From: Actinomycetota bacterium | Lineage (GTDB): Bacteria; Actinomycetota; Actinomycetes; S36-B12; UBA10799 | NCBI GenBank assembly: GCA_020636995.1 | Contig: JACJWU010000006.1 | Location: 62,001 to 126,000 of the forward strand | DNA length: 64,000 nt | Direction of reading: 5' to 3' | In this document: positions 51,301 through 60,088 of the stretch, one piece after another | Layout: every line of letters begins with the position of its first letter | Numbering within the stretch: the stretch's first letter is position 1 | Notes under the pieces: generated by a model | Databases searched by the model: none | Told to the model about the DNA's origin: nothing | Seen by the model: only the letters and a program-made list of their open reading frames with translations | Program-made: the position numbers and the translations under genes

Positions 51301-54300
51301 TCACGGCCGCAGGATCCACGACCTCTTCCACGTGCTGGTCTTCCACGCGTCCTTGTACTTCGGCTTCGGCTTGGCGGTGATCCACACGGTGACCTTCACC
51401 TTGCGGTACCCGAAGACACGGACCTTGACCGCACCCTTCTTCGTCACCCTGGTCCGGCAGTAACTGACCTCCCCGGCAGCCGACGTGCCCAATGGGCGGC
51501 ACTTCGTCCGGTACTTCAGCGTCCCGTACTTGTTCGTCCGCGACCGCTTGACCACCGTGCACGTGTCACCCTTGCACTTCTTCACAGGGTCCACGTAGAT
51601 GGGCAACGGCGAGGTCACCGTGACTGTGGCCTGCGCCTGCGCCGATACGTCCTTGCCGACGATCTGGCCGGCGTCCCACGGCGAACCCAGCGACGTCACC
51701 GTGTTGGTCGTGTCCTTGCTGATCGCCGTCGTGCACGTGTACACCCAGGTCTCGTCCGGATAGCCATCACCGCTGTCGTGGTTGGTCAGCAGGCCGTCGC
51801 CGTTATCGTCACCGGAGACGTAACTCACCGGGGCACACTTGTCGTCGGTGACGCGGATGTTCGCCAACGGCATCGTTCCGACGTTGGTCACGTTGTAGGT
51901 GTATGTGACCAGCCCGCCCTTGTTGACTCGCGTGGCCGACGGTGACTTGGTCACGGCGATCGCCGGGTTCAGCCGTCCACCGACGACCAGTACCGTCACC
52001 GAGGTCGAGTCGGTCACCTTCCCGCCGCCCGGCGTGGTCCCCGTCGCCGTCGCGACGTTGGTGGTGTCGTCCTGCAAGGCCGACACACACTCATACACCC
52101 ATTCGTCACCGGGCTTCAGGATCCCGCTGCCGTTGTCACCGGACTTGTAGACCACCGGGGCGCACTTGTCGTCGGTGGCCTTGATGTCGGTGAGATCCAC
52201 GGTGCCGTTGTTCAGGACGGTGTAGGTGTACGTGACCGGCGTACCCTTCTCGACCAACTCCGCGCTCGGCGACTTCTTGATCGCGATGCTGCCCTGGTAA
52301 CTGGTGACGGTGGCCTGGTCCGTAGCTGTGACCACAGCACCCAGGATCGGCTCAACCGCGGTCACGACTGCGGTGTTCGTCACGGTCGTCACACCCGCGA
52401 AGGTGTTCTTGCAGGTGTAGACCCACGTCTCGCCCGGATCGACCAGACCGTTGTCGTTGGTGTCGCCAGACTGGTACTCCAAGGGCGAGCAGGTGTCGTC
52501 GGTGATGTCGGCGACGTCCATCGGCGTAGTCGCAACCCCCGACGTGACGTCGTAGGTGTACGTGACCTCGGATCCGACCGGCACCAGCAGCACTCCTTGC
52601 TGGAAGACACCACCGGGCGCCGACGGAGTCTTCGTGATCGTGATGTCGGGGACGATCACGCGCACCTCAGCGGTGGCGGTGACCTCCAACGGCGGCGCGG
52701 TCTGCTTGCCCGGGCCGCTGCCCAAGAACGGCGTACCGGTGAAGGTCGCCTCGTTCGTCGTGTCAGCAGTGATCGGCATCGCGCACTCGTACGTCCATGC
52801 CTCACCGACACCCATGATCGAGTCGTCACCGGTGTCCCCGCCGACGAACGTGATCGACGAGCACTTGTCGTCGGTGATCCAATCCACGGGATCCAGCGGA
52901 CCCTCCAGCGGCACCTGGCCGTTGTTGGTGGCGACGTAGGTGTAGGTCACCTCGGTGTCCGGGTACACGATCGGCTGATCCACCGTCTTCACCAGGTCGA
53001 CACCGGGCACCAGGATCTCGACGGTCTGGGTGTCCTTCGCGGTGAGAGTTCCCTGCGGATCGAGGGGATCCTGCACTGTGGCGGTGGCCACGTTGGTCAC
53101 CTTGCTCGGCACCATCGGGTCCACCGTGCAGGTGTACGTCCACGTCTCACCTGGAGCCAGTGGGACGGCTCCCGACTGCAGTTGCACGGGACTGCACTGA
53201 TCGTCGACCAAGGCGTCGGCGATGTCGCCCACCGGTTCCAGTGCCACGTTCCCTGTGTTGGTGACCGTGTAGGTGTACGTCTCCGAATTGCCCTGCAGGA
53301 CCTGCGGCCTGTTCACCGTCTTCATCAACGTGATCTGCGGGTTGTAGTCGAAGAAGTCGTTGAAGACGCACAGGACGTCGTCGCCTGCCGCCAGCGTGAC
53401 CGTCGCACCGTTCTCCAGGGTGTAGTCCACACCGTCCGTACCGATGCAGAACGGATGTTCACCTTCGGGCCCGTCCAGGTACCAGTCGGTCGGGATGTTG
53501 ACCTCCTGAACGGTGTAGTCACCGGGGGCAAGACCCTCGGCCGTCCGGAACTCCTGGTCCAGGAGGCTGAAGGTGTTCGGTGTGGGCGTCCACTCGAAGT
53601 CGAATTCCTGCGTCGGGTCATCCGGCGCCTCCTTGACCACGGTGAGAGTGGCGTCCTCGCGGTTGCTGAACGTGCAGGTGACGCTGTCGCCCGGGTCGAT
53701 CTCCACATCGATCTTGCGGGCGTTCAGGTCTGCCGTGCCCACCGGTGTGCCGTCGTCCAGACAGGTGATGCTGTCGAGGTTCCAATTGGCGGGAAGCGCT
53801 TCCTCCGTGAATGTGAAGTTCTCACCGCCGAACGCGGGATAGACGGTGAACGTCCTGTCCGCCGGGCCGCCATCAGGCGTCAGGGAGAAGGAGTAGTCCG
53901 ACGGCATGACCCCACCGTCGGCCCCCTCTGCCAGGAAGTCGAACTGCGTGCCGTCTGCCGGATCCGCAGCCTTGACGATCTGCACGGTGGCGCTGGGCAC
54001 CTGGGCGTCCTTGAAGGTGCAGCCCACATCCTCCCCGGCGCCTATCTGGACCGTCGCGGTGGCACCCACGATCTGCGCGGGGGTCGCGCTGCCGATGCAC
54101 TCGATGCTGGACAACGACCACCTGTCGGGGGCGGCGGTCGGCACGTCCTCGGTGATCGACACCTCCGTGCCGACCGGGATGTCCTCGAACACCTGCGGTG
54201 CGCCACCGCCCGTGAGATCGAATTGCGTCGGCGTGACACCGGTCGCTTCGAAGGGGAACACGAACGTCGACTGCACGTCGGTGACCTTGTCGACGGTCAG

Positions 54301-57300
54301 GGTACCGAGTTTCTGGTTCTCGTAGACACAGACCGCTACCTCGCCCTCGAGCAGGTCGACACTGACCTCGCCGGTGTCCAGATCGCCCGGGACGATGGTG
54401 GCCGGATCAGTACTCACGACACAGTCGAGTTCGATGAGTTTCCAACCGGCCTTGTCGGCCTCGGTCACGGTGTAGGTCTGGCCGCCGAAACCGGGGTCCA
54501 CCTCGAAACCGGTGTAGTCGCCGCCGGCAAGCGCGAACGCCTCATCGAGGTCCGGCCCGGTGGCCGTGAAGTCGAAAGTCGCCGTCGCGTCCTGGGGGTC
54601 GGTGAGCTTGAGAACGAACAAGTAGGCCTTGGCCGGCACCTTGGTGTTCACGTACGTGCACACCACGTCGTCGCCGTAAGTGAGACTGCCGTCGACCCGA
54701 CCGTTGGGTTTGTCGATGGTCAACCCGCCCGCACCTTCGCCCGCGCACTCCAGCGAGGTCAGGGTCCAGTCGGGGACGGGAACCTCCTCCACAGTGAGGG
54801 CATTCCCCGCTGTGACGTCAGTGAAGACCTGCTGTTCGGTGTTCGTCAGGCCGAAGCTGGTCGGGCTCAGCCCTGTGGCGTTGTAGGTGAACTCGGTGGG
54901 ATCGTCCGGAACTGCGGGATTCACAGCGTTCTTCACGATCGTCAACCGCGGCAACTGTTTGTTCGTGTAGGTGCAGACCGCGGAGTCCCCAGGTTCGAGG
55001 GTGACCTGGACCACGCCTGTGCCCGTGTCCCCGATCACCGGGTTGTCCGTGTCCCCGTTCACCACACATTGCAGGGTCGTCAGCCGGAACCCACTGTCCC
55101 CGGACGGCGGGGTCGGCTGCGCCTGTTCGGTGATCGTGTACTGGTTGCCCCCGGTCACCGGGCGCACTGAGTAGGACGTCGAGTCGCCGAGACCCAGCGA
55201 GAAGGTGTCGCTGCCCGGCTGTCCCGGATCGACCAGCCCGGTCCCCTCGACGGCGAAGTCGAAGTTCGGGGCCCACGTCGCCGGGACATCCTCCTTGACG
55301 ACAGTCAGGTTCGCGGGCGGGAGCTGCCCGTTGAAGAACGTGCACACCACCTCATCGCCGTATTCGACCTCGAGGGAGATCTCATCGCCGATACGGGTGA
55401 AGCTCTTGGGCCCGCAATCGATGTCGTCGAGGTCCCAACCGGCCGGCACCTGCTCGGCGATGGTGAAGTCGCCGGGTGCCAGGTCGTCGAAGGTTTGCGT
55501 CTGGCCGTCGGTCAGTGTGAACTGCGACGGGCTCAGGCCGGACGCAGTGAAGTCGAACTCCTGCGTAGAACCACCTGGGTTGGTCTGCTTGACGATCGTC
55601 AACGAGGCGCGACGCTGGTTGGTGAACGAGCAGGTGACGTTCTCATCAGGAAGGATCGTCACCTTGATCTCGGTGCCGGTGGCCGAATCAGGAGTCTTGC
55701 TGCAATCGAGGTCGGTGAGATCCCATCCGGACACACCGGTCTCGGTGATCGTGTACTGAGACCCCGCACCATCAGGTCCGTCGAGGGCGATGTTGCGGCT
55801 CGCGGACGTTCCGGGATCCGACGACGTGTTCAACGTGAACGACTGGTCCGACGGGGCCACTCCCTGACCCGACACGGTGAAGCCGAAGTCCTGGTCCACG
55901 GCCCCGGGGTTCGTCACCTTGACGACCCGCAGGTTCGCCGAGCGGCTGAGGTTGATGGTCATCCGCGACTGGGCGGTCACGGCGCCGTTGTTCTGCTGCT
56001 TGTTCTCCGGGTTTGACCATGTGGAGGTCACGGTGGCGGTGTTCGTGATCGACGACACCGAACTCGGCGCGTTGAGCACCTTGGTGCACTCGTAGATCCA
56101 GGTCTCGGACAGCCCGAGTTTCTGGTCGTCACCGGTGTCGCCGCTGACGTAGGACACCGGGCTGCACTTGTCGTCCGTGACGGCCGAGGCGCGCACGAGG
56201 TTGAGCACGTCGTTACCGGTGTTGGTCACCGTGTAGACGTACGTGACCCGGGTACCGGCGGCGACCGTGCCGCCATCGGGGATCACGACCGGCGGATCCG
56301 AGCCCGCCTTCTTCGCGGTCTTCACGATGTTGATCCGGGGCGTCTTGATGTCGACGATCGCCTGCGCGGTCCGCGTGATCGCCGTGCCTTTGGGGGGGAC
56401 CCCGGTGACGGTGACGGTGTTGGTCTTCGACAGGGGCGTCGTGACCGTCGCCACCGGCCCGATCTTCGCGGCACACGTGTACTGCCACGCATCCCCCGGC
56501 GCGAGTTTGCCGGTGGATGACCCGGGCCCGGTGGGACCGGTGATCGACGAGCACTGCGGGTCCACGGGCTTGGTGATCGTGAGCGCAGAGTTGCCGGTGT
56601 TCGTGACGGTGAACGTGTACTGCTGGTTCCAGCCGTCGGCGTTGCCGCGGACAGGGTTGTCCCGCGCGACCTTGGTGACGGTCATGTCCGGGGCGTAGTT
56701 GAAGTCGTTGTACAGCTTGCAGGTCGCCACATCCGAGGGGTTCATGTCGAACTGGAAGGAGGGCTGCGTGAGGTTCCCGCTGACCGTGCTGGAACTGCCA
56801 CTGGACGTCTTGATCTCGCAGGTCCAGCGATTGGCCGTGAACCCGCTGTTCACCGATTCCGAGACCTGCACTGTGGCCTTCTGACTAGCGACCTTCGGTT
56901 TCCACTGGAACGCCGCCGTTCCCTGCGCGCCCGAGGTCGGCAGCGTCTGCGCGCTGTTGTCCGGTCCGGTCGGGGTCACCCACGTGAAGCCGCCGGAGAC
57001 GGTCGGCTGCACGGTGACGTCCCATCCCGTGGCCGGGACGTAATCCGCGCCACTGCTGGTCTGGGCGAGCTTCTGGATCGTGACGCTGTTCCCGCACAAG
57101 GAGGTGACAACGGAGCGCAGGAACGCACCGAGGGCTGCGAAGTCGCTGAACGCGACCGCATCGACGTCGTTGATCGTCTTGCCGACCAGCGCGGTCGGAG
57201 TGGTGGCCAGAACCGGGCCCGAGATCTTCTTCAGGCGCTCCTTGGAGGCATTGCTGGTGAGGCCGTTGCCGACCCCCACCACCAGCATGCGTGTGCCGGC

Positions 57301-57930
57301 GGTCTTGACGATGTTCGCCTCGGTGATCGCATTGTCCAGGGAAGCACCGCTGGAACTGTTGCTGATCGTGACGTGCTTGGCACCGGAGTTGTACGCGTTC
57401 GGATCGCCGTCGGTGACGAAGATCGCCAACTCGGGCCGGTCGATCGCCTTGATCCCGTCCTGCCAGTTCGTGGTCGTCAGGTTCCGGTTCGACGGGCTGA
57501 TCGTGACATCGGAGGGGCGCTGCGGCGGCGGGGTGTAGTAGTTGGCGATCGCGTTGGACAACTGCCCGCCGGTGCCGGCAGTGGTCGCGTTGACGGGCAC
57601 TCGCGGGCTGAGTTGCCCACCTCCCACCGCCAGGCTCCCCAACGTGGCGAATTGGGTGACACGCAGGGTCGAGTTGGTGTCCTTGAGCGCGGCGATGAGG
57701 TCCTTGGACGCCGTGCGCACCGTGTTCACGGCGTGCGCCGAGTTGATGGATCCGGACGCGTCGAGGATCAAGGTGGCGTCGAGGCCACAGGTTTCGTCGA
57801 TCTTCGGGTTGGGAGCCACTGTCGCTTGCGCCGTGGTGTCTGCGGCTGGCTGCGTTGCGGCGATCGGTGGCGCCGTGAGCCCCGTGACCAGCAGTGACGC
57901 AACACCAGCACCCACCCAAGAACGTCGCAT
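51301..57930 (-). CDS. Giant secreted VWA/prealbumin-like repeat protein
   Basis: A 2209-residue protein. A signal peptide ('WVGAGVASLLVTGLTAPPIA') precedes a von Willebrand A domain with MIDAS 'LILDASGSINSAHAVNTV' (about 50-290). Then come about two Ig-like 'YTVTNTG' modules, eight prealbumin/SpaA-like repeats (roughly 53340-55940; 'LTIVKQTNPGGSTQEFDFTA'-type, each ending 'VxCxFxN') and about five more Ig-like modules with 'DDKCSPVxYxSGDT' and 'GETWxYxC'. The last 75 residues are the basic two-Cys domain 'CRPLGTSAAGEVSYC', shared with the giant protein at 24493-31314. There is no LPXTG. VWA plus SpaA-type stalks suggest a surface adhesin. The anchoring mode is unknown. Confidence 0.88.
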   Translation of the reverse strand: MRRSWVGAGVASLLVTGLTAPPIAATQPAADTTAQATVAPNPKIDETCGLDATLILDASGSINSAHAVNTVRTASKDLIAALKDTNSTLRVTQFATLGSLAVGGGQLSPRVPVNATTAGTGGQLSNAIANYYTPPPQRPSDVTISPSNRNLTTTNWQDGIKAIDRPELAIFVTDGDPNAYNSGAKHVTISNSSSGASLDNAITEANIVKTAGTRMLVVGVGNGLTSNASKERLKKISGPVLATTPTALVGKTINDVDAVAFSDFAALGAFLRSVVTSLCGNSVTIQKLAQTSSGADYVPATGWDVTVQPTVSGGFTWVTPTGPDNSAQTLPTSGAQGTAAFQWKPKVASQKATVQVSESVNSGFTANRWTCEIKTSSGSSSTVSGNLTQPSFQFDMNPSDVATCKLYNDFNYAPDMTVTKVARDNPVRGNADGWNQQYTFTVTNTGNSALTITKPVDPQCSSITGPTGPGSSTGKLAPGDAWQYTCAAKIGPVATVTTPLSKTNTVTVTGVPPKGTAITRTAQAIVDIKTPRINIVKTAKKAGSDPPVVIPDGGTVAAGTRVTYVYTVTNTGNDVLNLVRASAVTDDKCSPVSYVSGDTGDDQKLGLSETWIYECTKVLNAPSSVSSITNTATVTSTWSNPENKQQNNGAVTAQSRMTINLSRSANLRVVKVTNPGAVDQDFGFTVSGQGVAPSDQSFTLNTSSDPGTSASRNIALDGPDGAGSQYTITETGVSGWDLTDLDCSKTPDSATGTEIKVTILPDENVTCSFTNQRRASLTIVKQTNPGGSTQEFDFTASGLSPSQFTLTDGQTQTFDDLAPGDFTIAEQVPAGWDLDDIDCGPKSFTRIGDEISLEVEYGDEVVCTFFNGQLPPANLTVVKEDVPATWAPNFDFAVEGTGLVDPGQPGSDTFSLGLGDSTSYSVRPVTGGNQYTITEQAQPTPPSGDSGFRLTTLQCVVNGDTDNPVIGDTGTGVVQVTLEPGDSAVCTYTNKQLPRLTIVKNAVNPAVPDDPTEFTYNATGLSPTSFGLTNTEQQVFTDVTAGNALTVEEVPVPDWTLTSLECAGEGAGGLTIDKPNGRVDGSLTYGDDVVCTYVNTKVPAKAYLFVLKLTDPQDATATFDFTATGPDLDEAFALAGGDYTGFEVDPGFGGQTYTVTEADKAGWKLIELDCVVSTDPATIVPGDLDTGEVSVDLLEGEVAVCVYENQKLGTLTVDKVTDVQSTFVFPFEATGVTPTQFDLTGGGAPQVFEDIPVGTEVSITEDVPTAAPDRWSLSSIECIGSATPAQIVGATATVQIGAGEDVGCTFKDAQVPSATVQIVKAADPADGTQFDFLAEGADGGVMPSDYSFSLTPDGGPADRTFTVYPAFGGENFTFTEEALPANWNLDSITCLDDGTPVGTADLNARKIDVEIDPGDSVTCTFSNREDATLTVVKEAPDDPTQEFDFEWTPTPNTFSLLDQEFRTAEGLAPGDYTVQEVNIPTDWYLDGPEGEHPFCIGTDGVDYTLENGATVTLAAGDDVLCVFNDFFDYNPQITLMKTVNRPQVLQGNSETYTYTVTNTGNVALEPVGDIADALVDDQCSPVQLQSGAVPLAPGETWTYTCTVDPMVPSKVTNVATATVQDPLDPQGTLTAKDTQTVEILVPGVDLVKTVDQPIVYPDTEVTYTYVATNNGQVPLEGPLDPVDWITDDKCSSITFVGGDTGDDSIMGVGEAWTYECAMPITADTTNEATFTGTPFLGSGPGKQTAPPLEVTATAEVRVIVPDITITKTPSAPGGVFQQGVLLVPVGSEVTYTYDVTSGVATTPMDVADITDDTCSPLEYQSGDTNDNGLVDPGETWVYTCKNTFAGVTTVTNTAVVTAVEPILGAVVTATDQATVTSYQGSIAIKKSPSAELVEKGTPVTYTYTVLNNGTVDLTDIKATDDKCAPVVYKSGDNGSGILKPGDEWVYECVSALQDDTTNVATATGTTPGGGKVTDSTSVTVLVVGGRLNPAIAVTKSPSATRVNKGGLVTYTYNVTNVGTMPLANIRVTDDKCAPVSYVSGDDNGDGLLTNHDSGDGYPDETWVYTCTTAISKDTTNTVTSLGSPWDAGQIVGKDVSAQAQATVTVTSPLPIYVDPVKKCKGDTCTVVKRSRTNKYGTLKYRTKCRPLGTSAAGEVSYCRTRVTKKGAVKVRVFGYRKVKVTVWITAKPKPKYKDAWKTSTWKRSWILRP

Positions 57931-58062
57931 GACTCAGCCTTCCCCTGCACGTGCGATCGCATCGTGGCACCCAAGATCACTATTTGGCGCGGTAGACCGT
58001 TCGGGTGACGACTTCAGCCCCAAAACGGTCACGGAACGTGAAGCGACCACGACCTGCGAGCG

Positions 58063-58179
58063 ATTGTGACGTTGTTGCCGTAGGAATCCGCCCACTGTCA
58101 CGTAGTTGCTGGTGGTGGCGCGCCCGGACCAGCAACAACGTCACAAACGACCGTCGACCACCCGCAACAACGTCACAAT
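58063..58179. repeat. Family A four-arm palindromic element, copy A7
   Basis: Arms: ATTGTGACGTTGTTGC 58063-58078, ACTGTCACGTAGTTGC 58094-58109, GCAACAACGTCACAAA 58132-58147, GCAACAACGTCACAAT 58164-58179 (spacing 31, 38, 32). It lies between the giant gene start and the YjbQ gene end, about 130 bases upstream of the giant gene's ATG and so perhaps in its promoter. Confidence 0.9.
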
Positions 58180-58181
58180 CG

Positions 58182-58583
58182 TCAGCCCGCGAGGAACGAC
58201 AGGCGCACGGTGCGCTGCGGGTTGTCCCCATTGGGGTCCACCAGCACGATGCTCTGCCAGATCCCGAGCGCCAGTCGGCCCCCGATGACCGGCACGGTCA
58301 GACTCGGGGACACGAAGGCCGGCATCACGTGGTCTCGACCGTGCCCGAGGCTTCCGTGGCGGTGCCGGTAGATGTCGGCTGTGGGTAGCAACCGTTCCAG
58401 GGCCTCCTCAAGGTCGGGCTCACTGCCGGCGCCGGTCTCGATCAACGCCACACCCGCCGTCGCATGCGGTACGAAGACGCTGAGCAGCCCATCGCCGCGA
58501 CCGGCCGCGAAGGACGCAGCCTCCTGCGTCAGATCCACGACTAGTCGATCCCCGCTGCGCACCCGCAGTTCGGTACTGTCCAT
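58182..58583 (-). CDS. yjbQ: YjbQ/UPF0047 family protein
   Basis: A 133-residue protein. The YjbQ fold is clear: 'GLLSVFVPHATAGVALIETG', 'RHRHGSLGHGRDHVMPAFV' (metal-binding His cluster) and 'GGRLALGIWQSIVLVDPNGD' (GxWQ). YjbQ proteins have been linked to weak thiamine-phosphate synthase activity. The much longer open frame upstream is not coding; ATG 58583 opens the domain and overlaps the META-lipoprotein stop (TGATG). It is the last gene of a unit with the lipoprotein and hydrolase upstream. Confidence 0.9.
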   Translation of the reverse strand: MDSTELRVRSGDRLVVDLTQEAASFAAGRGDGLLSVFVPHATAGVALIETGAGSEPDLEEALERLLPTADIYRHRHGSLGHGRDHVMPAFVSPSLTVPVIGGRLALGIWQSIVLVDPNGDNPQRTVRLSFLAG

Positions 58584-59191
58584 CAGCCGACGGTGACCTC
58601 GGTCACGACGCCGTCCACCACCGTGGCGTTGAGCCGCTGCGGGTTGTAGTCCATGGTCACCGGCTTGCTCACCCCATCCACCGATACCACCCGGAAGTCG
58701 TACCCCTCGGCCGTGGCCGCGGCCCGCGCCTTCTTGACCGTCAGGCCCACCAGAGTCCTGCCGAACACGGCCGGGGAGTCCGGCTGGGCGAAACTCAAGA
58801 GCATCTCCCCGCCGGTCCGCAGCGTCAGTTGCACCTCGTCGGCGTCGAAGGCGGTGACCCGCCCCATGCGCTCGAAGAACTCGTCCTCCGCACGCATCAC
58901 CTCCGGCGACCCGGCCATCTCGGTACGCGCCAGCGGCCCGAACGTCAGACTGCCGTCCTCGGCCGCGGTGAAGGGGCCGAAGTAGCTGTTCACAGGCGCC
59001 TGCCCGGACACCTCGTCGGCGTCGAAGGTGATCGTCACATCTCCGGGGATGCTCGCCGGGGCAACCAGCACCCACTCGGCACCCGGCGCCAGAGCCTGCG
59101 GAACCGCGGTGGGAGAGGGGCTCGGCTCGGGGGGACTCGCACTGCTGCACGCCGCAAGAACCAGTACCAGGGCGACGCCGATCAACCTCAC
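58583..59191 (-). CDS. META-domain lipoprotein with I78-inhibitor-like tail
   Basis: A 202-residue lipoprotein (lipobox 'VLAAC'). After a Ser/Pro linker, a META/HslJ-like domain runs through 'VTITFDADEVSGQAPVNSYF', 'GPFTAAEDGSLTFGPLARTE' and 'RTGGEMLLSFAQ'. The C-terminal 60 residues ('TVKKARAAATAEGYDFRVVS', 'VTMDYNPQRLNATVVDGVVT') resemble peptidase inhibitor I78, with the DYxPxRLN pattern. It may therefore protect surface proteins from proteases (inference). It is coupled to the hydrolase upstream (ATGA) and YjbQ downstream. Confidence 0.8.
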   Translation of the reverse strand: MRLIGVALVLVLAACSSASPPEPSPSPTAVPQALAPGAEWVLVAPASIPGDVTITFDADEVSGQAPVNSYFGPFTAAEDGSLTFGPLARTEMAGSPEVMRAEDEFFERMGRVTAFDADEVQLTLRTGGEMLLSFAQPDSPAVFGRTLVGLTVKKARAAATAEGYDFRVVSVDGVSKPVTMDYNPQRLNATVVDGVVTEVTVG

Positions 59192-60078
59192 GAGGCCTCC
59201 TCATCGGTCCGCCGGGCCAGTCGCCCGATCTCATCCACCATGTCCGGCCACAACTCCCTGGGGAGGTCGTGGCCCATCCCTGAGTAGCCGACGAACTTCG
59301 CGTTGCGCAGGTGCCGGGCCAGTGACAGCCCACCGCTGGGTGCGACCAGTGGGTCGTGCAGACCATGGATGACCAGCGTCGGTATCCGCAACCGCCTTAA
59401 CCGCGCGGTGCGGTCCGGTTGCCCGGCGATGGCGGCGAGTTGCCGCATGTAGCCGTGTCCGTCCAAGCCCCGGTCGTAGGACACCCCACCCAGGTGCATG
59501 AGGTACTCCTCGTCGAACGCGTACCCCTTCGAGCCGATGATCCGGAAGGTCTCCACCGCCGCCTGTTGTGCCGATGTGCGGTCCGACACGACCCGGCGCT
59601 TGGTGAGCCTGCTGAACACCGCCGGCTTCGGGTTGCCCACCCGGCGCGAACCGGTGGAGGTCATGATCAGCGTCAGGCTGCGGACCCGCTCCGGGTACCC
59701 CACGGCCACGGTCTGCGCGATGAATCCGCCCATCGACGCCCCGACCACGTGTGCGGACTCGAAACCGAGCGCATCCATCAGGCCGACGGCATCACGGGCC
59801 ATGTCGTCGATCGTGTAGGGCGGGCGGCGGCGCCGCAACGTGACGTCGACCAGAGACGGCGCCGCCACGCCTGAAAGGTGGGTCGAAAGACCGGTGTCCC
59901 GATTGTCGTACCGGACGACATAGAACCCCAGGGCCGCGAGGTCCGCGCACATCTGGTCGGGCCACGCGACCATCTGGGTTCCCAGGCCCATGATCAGCAG
60001 CATGGGGGTGTCGGCGGGATCCCCGAACACCTCGTAGGCCAACTCGATGCCGTTGGCGGCGACCTTGTGAACGTCCAT
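59188..60078 (-). CDS. Alpha/beta hydrolase
   Basis: A 296-residue cytoplasmic alpha/beta hydrolase. Oxyanion region 'PMLLIMGLGTQMVAWPDQM', nucleophile elbow 'HVVGASMGGFIAQTVAV', acid 'VIHGLHDPLVAPSGGLSLA' and base 'YSGMGHDLPRELWPDMVDEI' complete the triad. Close in style to actinobacterial esterase/haloperoxidase-like hydrolases ('VVRYDNRDTGLSTHL'). The substrate is unknown. It is first in the three-gene set hydrolase, META lipoprotein, YjbQ. Confidence 0.88.
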   Translation of the reverse strand: MDVHKVAANGIELAYEVFGDPADTPMLLIMGLGTQMVAWPDQMCADLAALGFYVVRYDNRDTGLSTHLSGVAAPSLVDVTLRRRRPPYTIDDMARDAVGLMDALGFESAHVVGASMGGFIAQTVAVGYPERVRSLTLIMTSTGSRRVGNPKPAVFSRLTKRRVVSDRTSAQQAAVETFRIIGSKGYAFDEEYLMHLGGVSYDRGLDGHGYMRQLAAIAGQPDRTARLRRLRIPTLVIHGLHDPLVAPSGGLSLARHLRNAKFVGYSGMGHDLPRELWPDMVDEIGRLARRTDEEAS

Positions 60079-60088
60079 CGTTCTCAGG

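Noticed and set aside
51301..57930. LPXTG sortase substrate or pilin.
   Set aside because: No LPXTG, no C-terminal hydrophobic helix and no sortase in the window.
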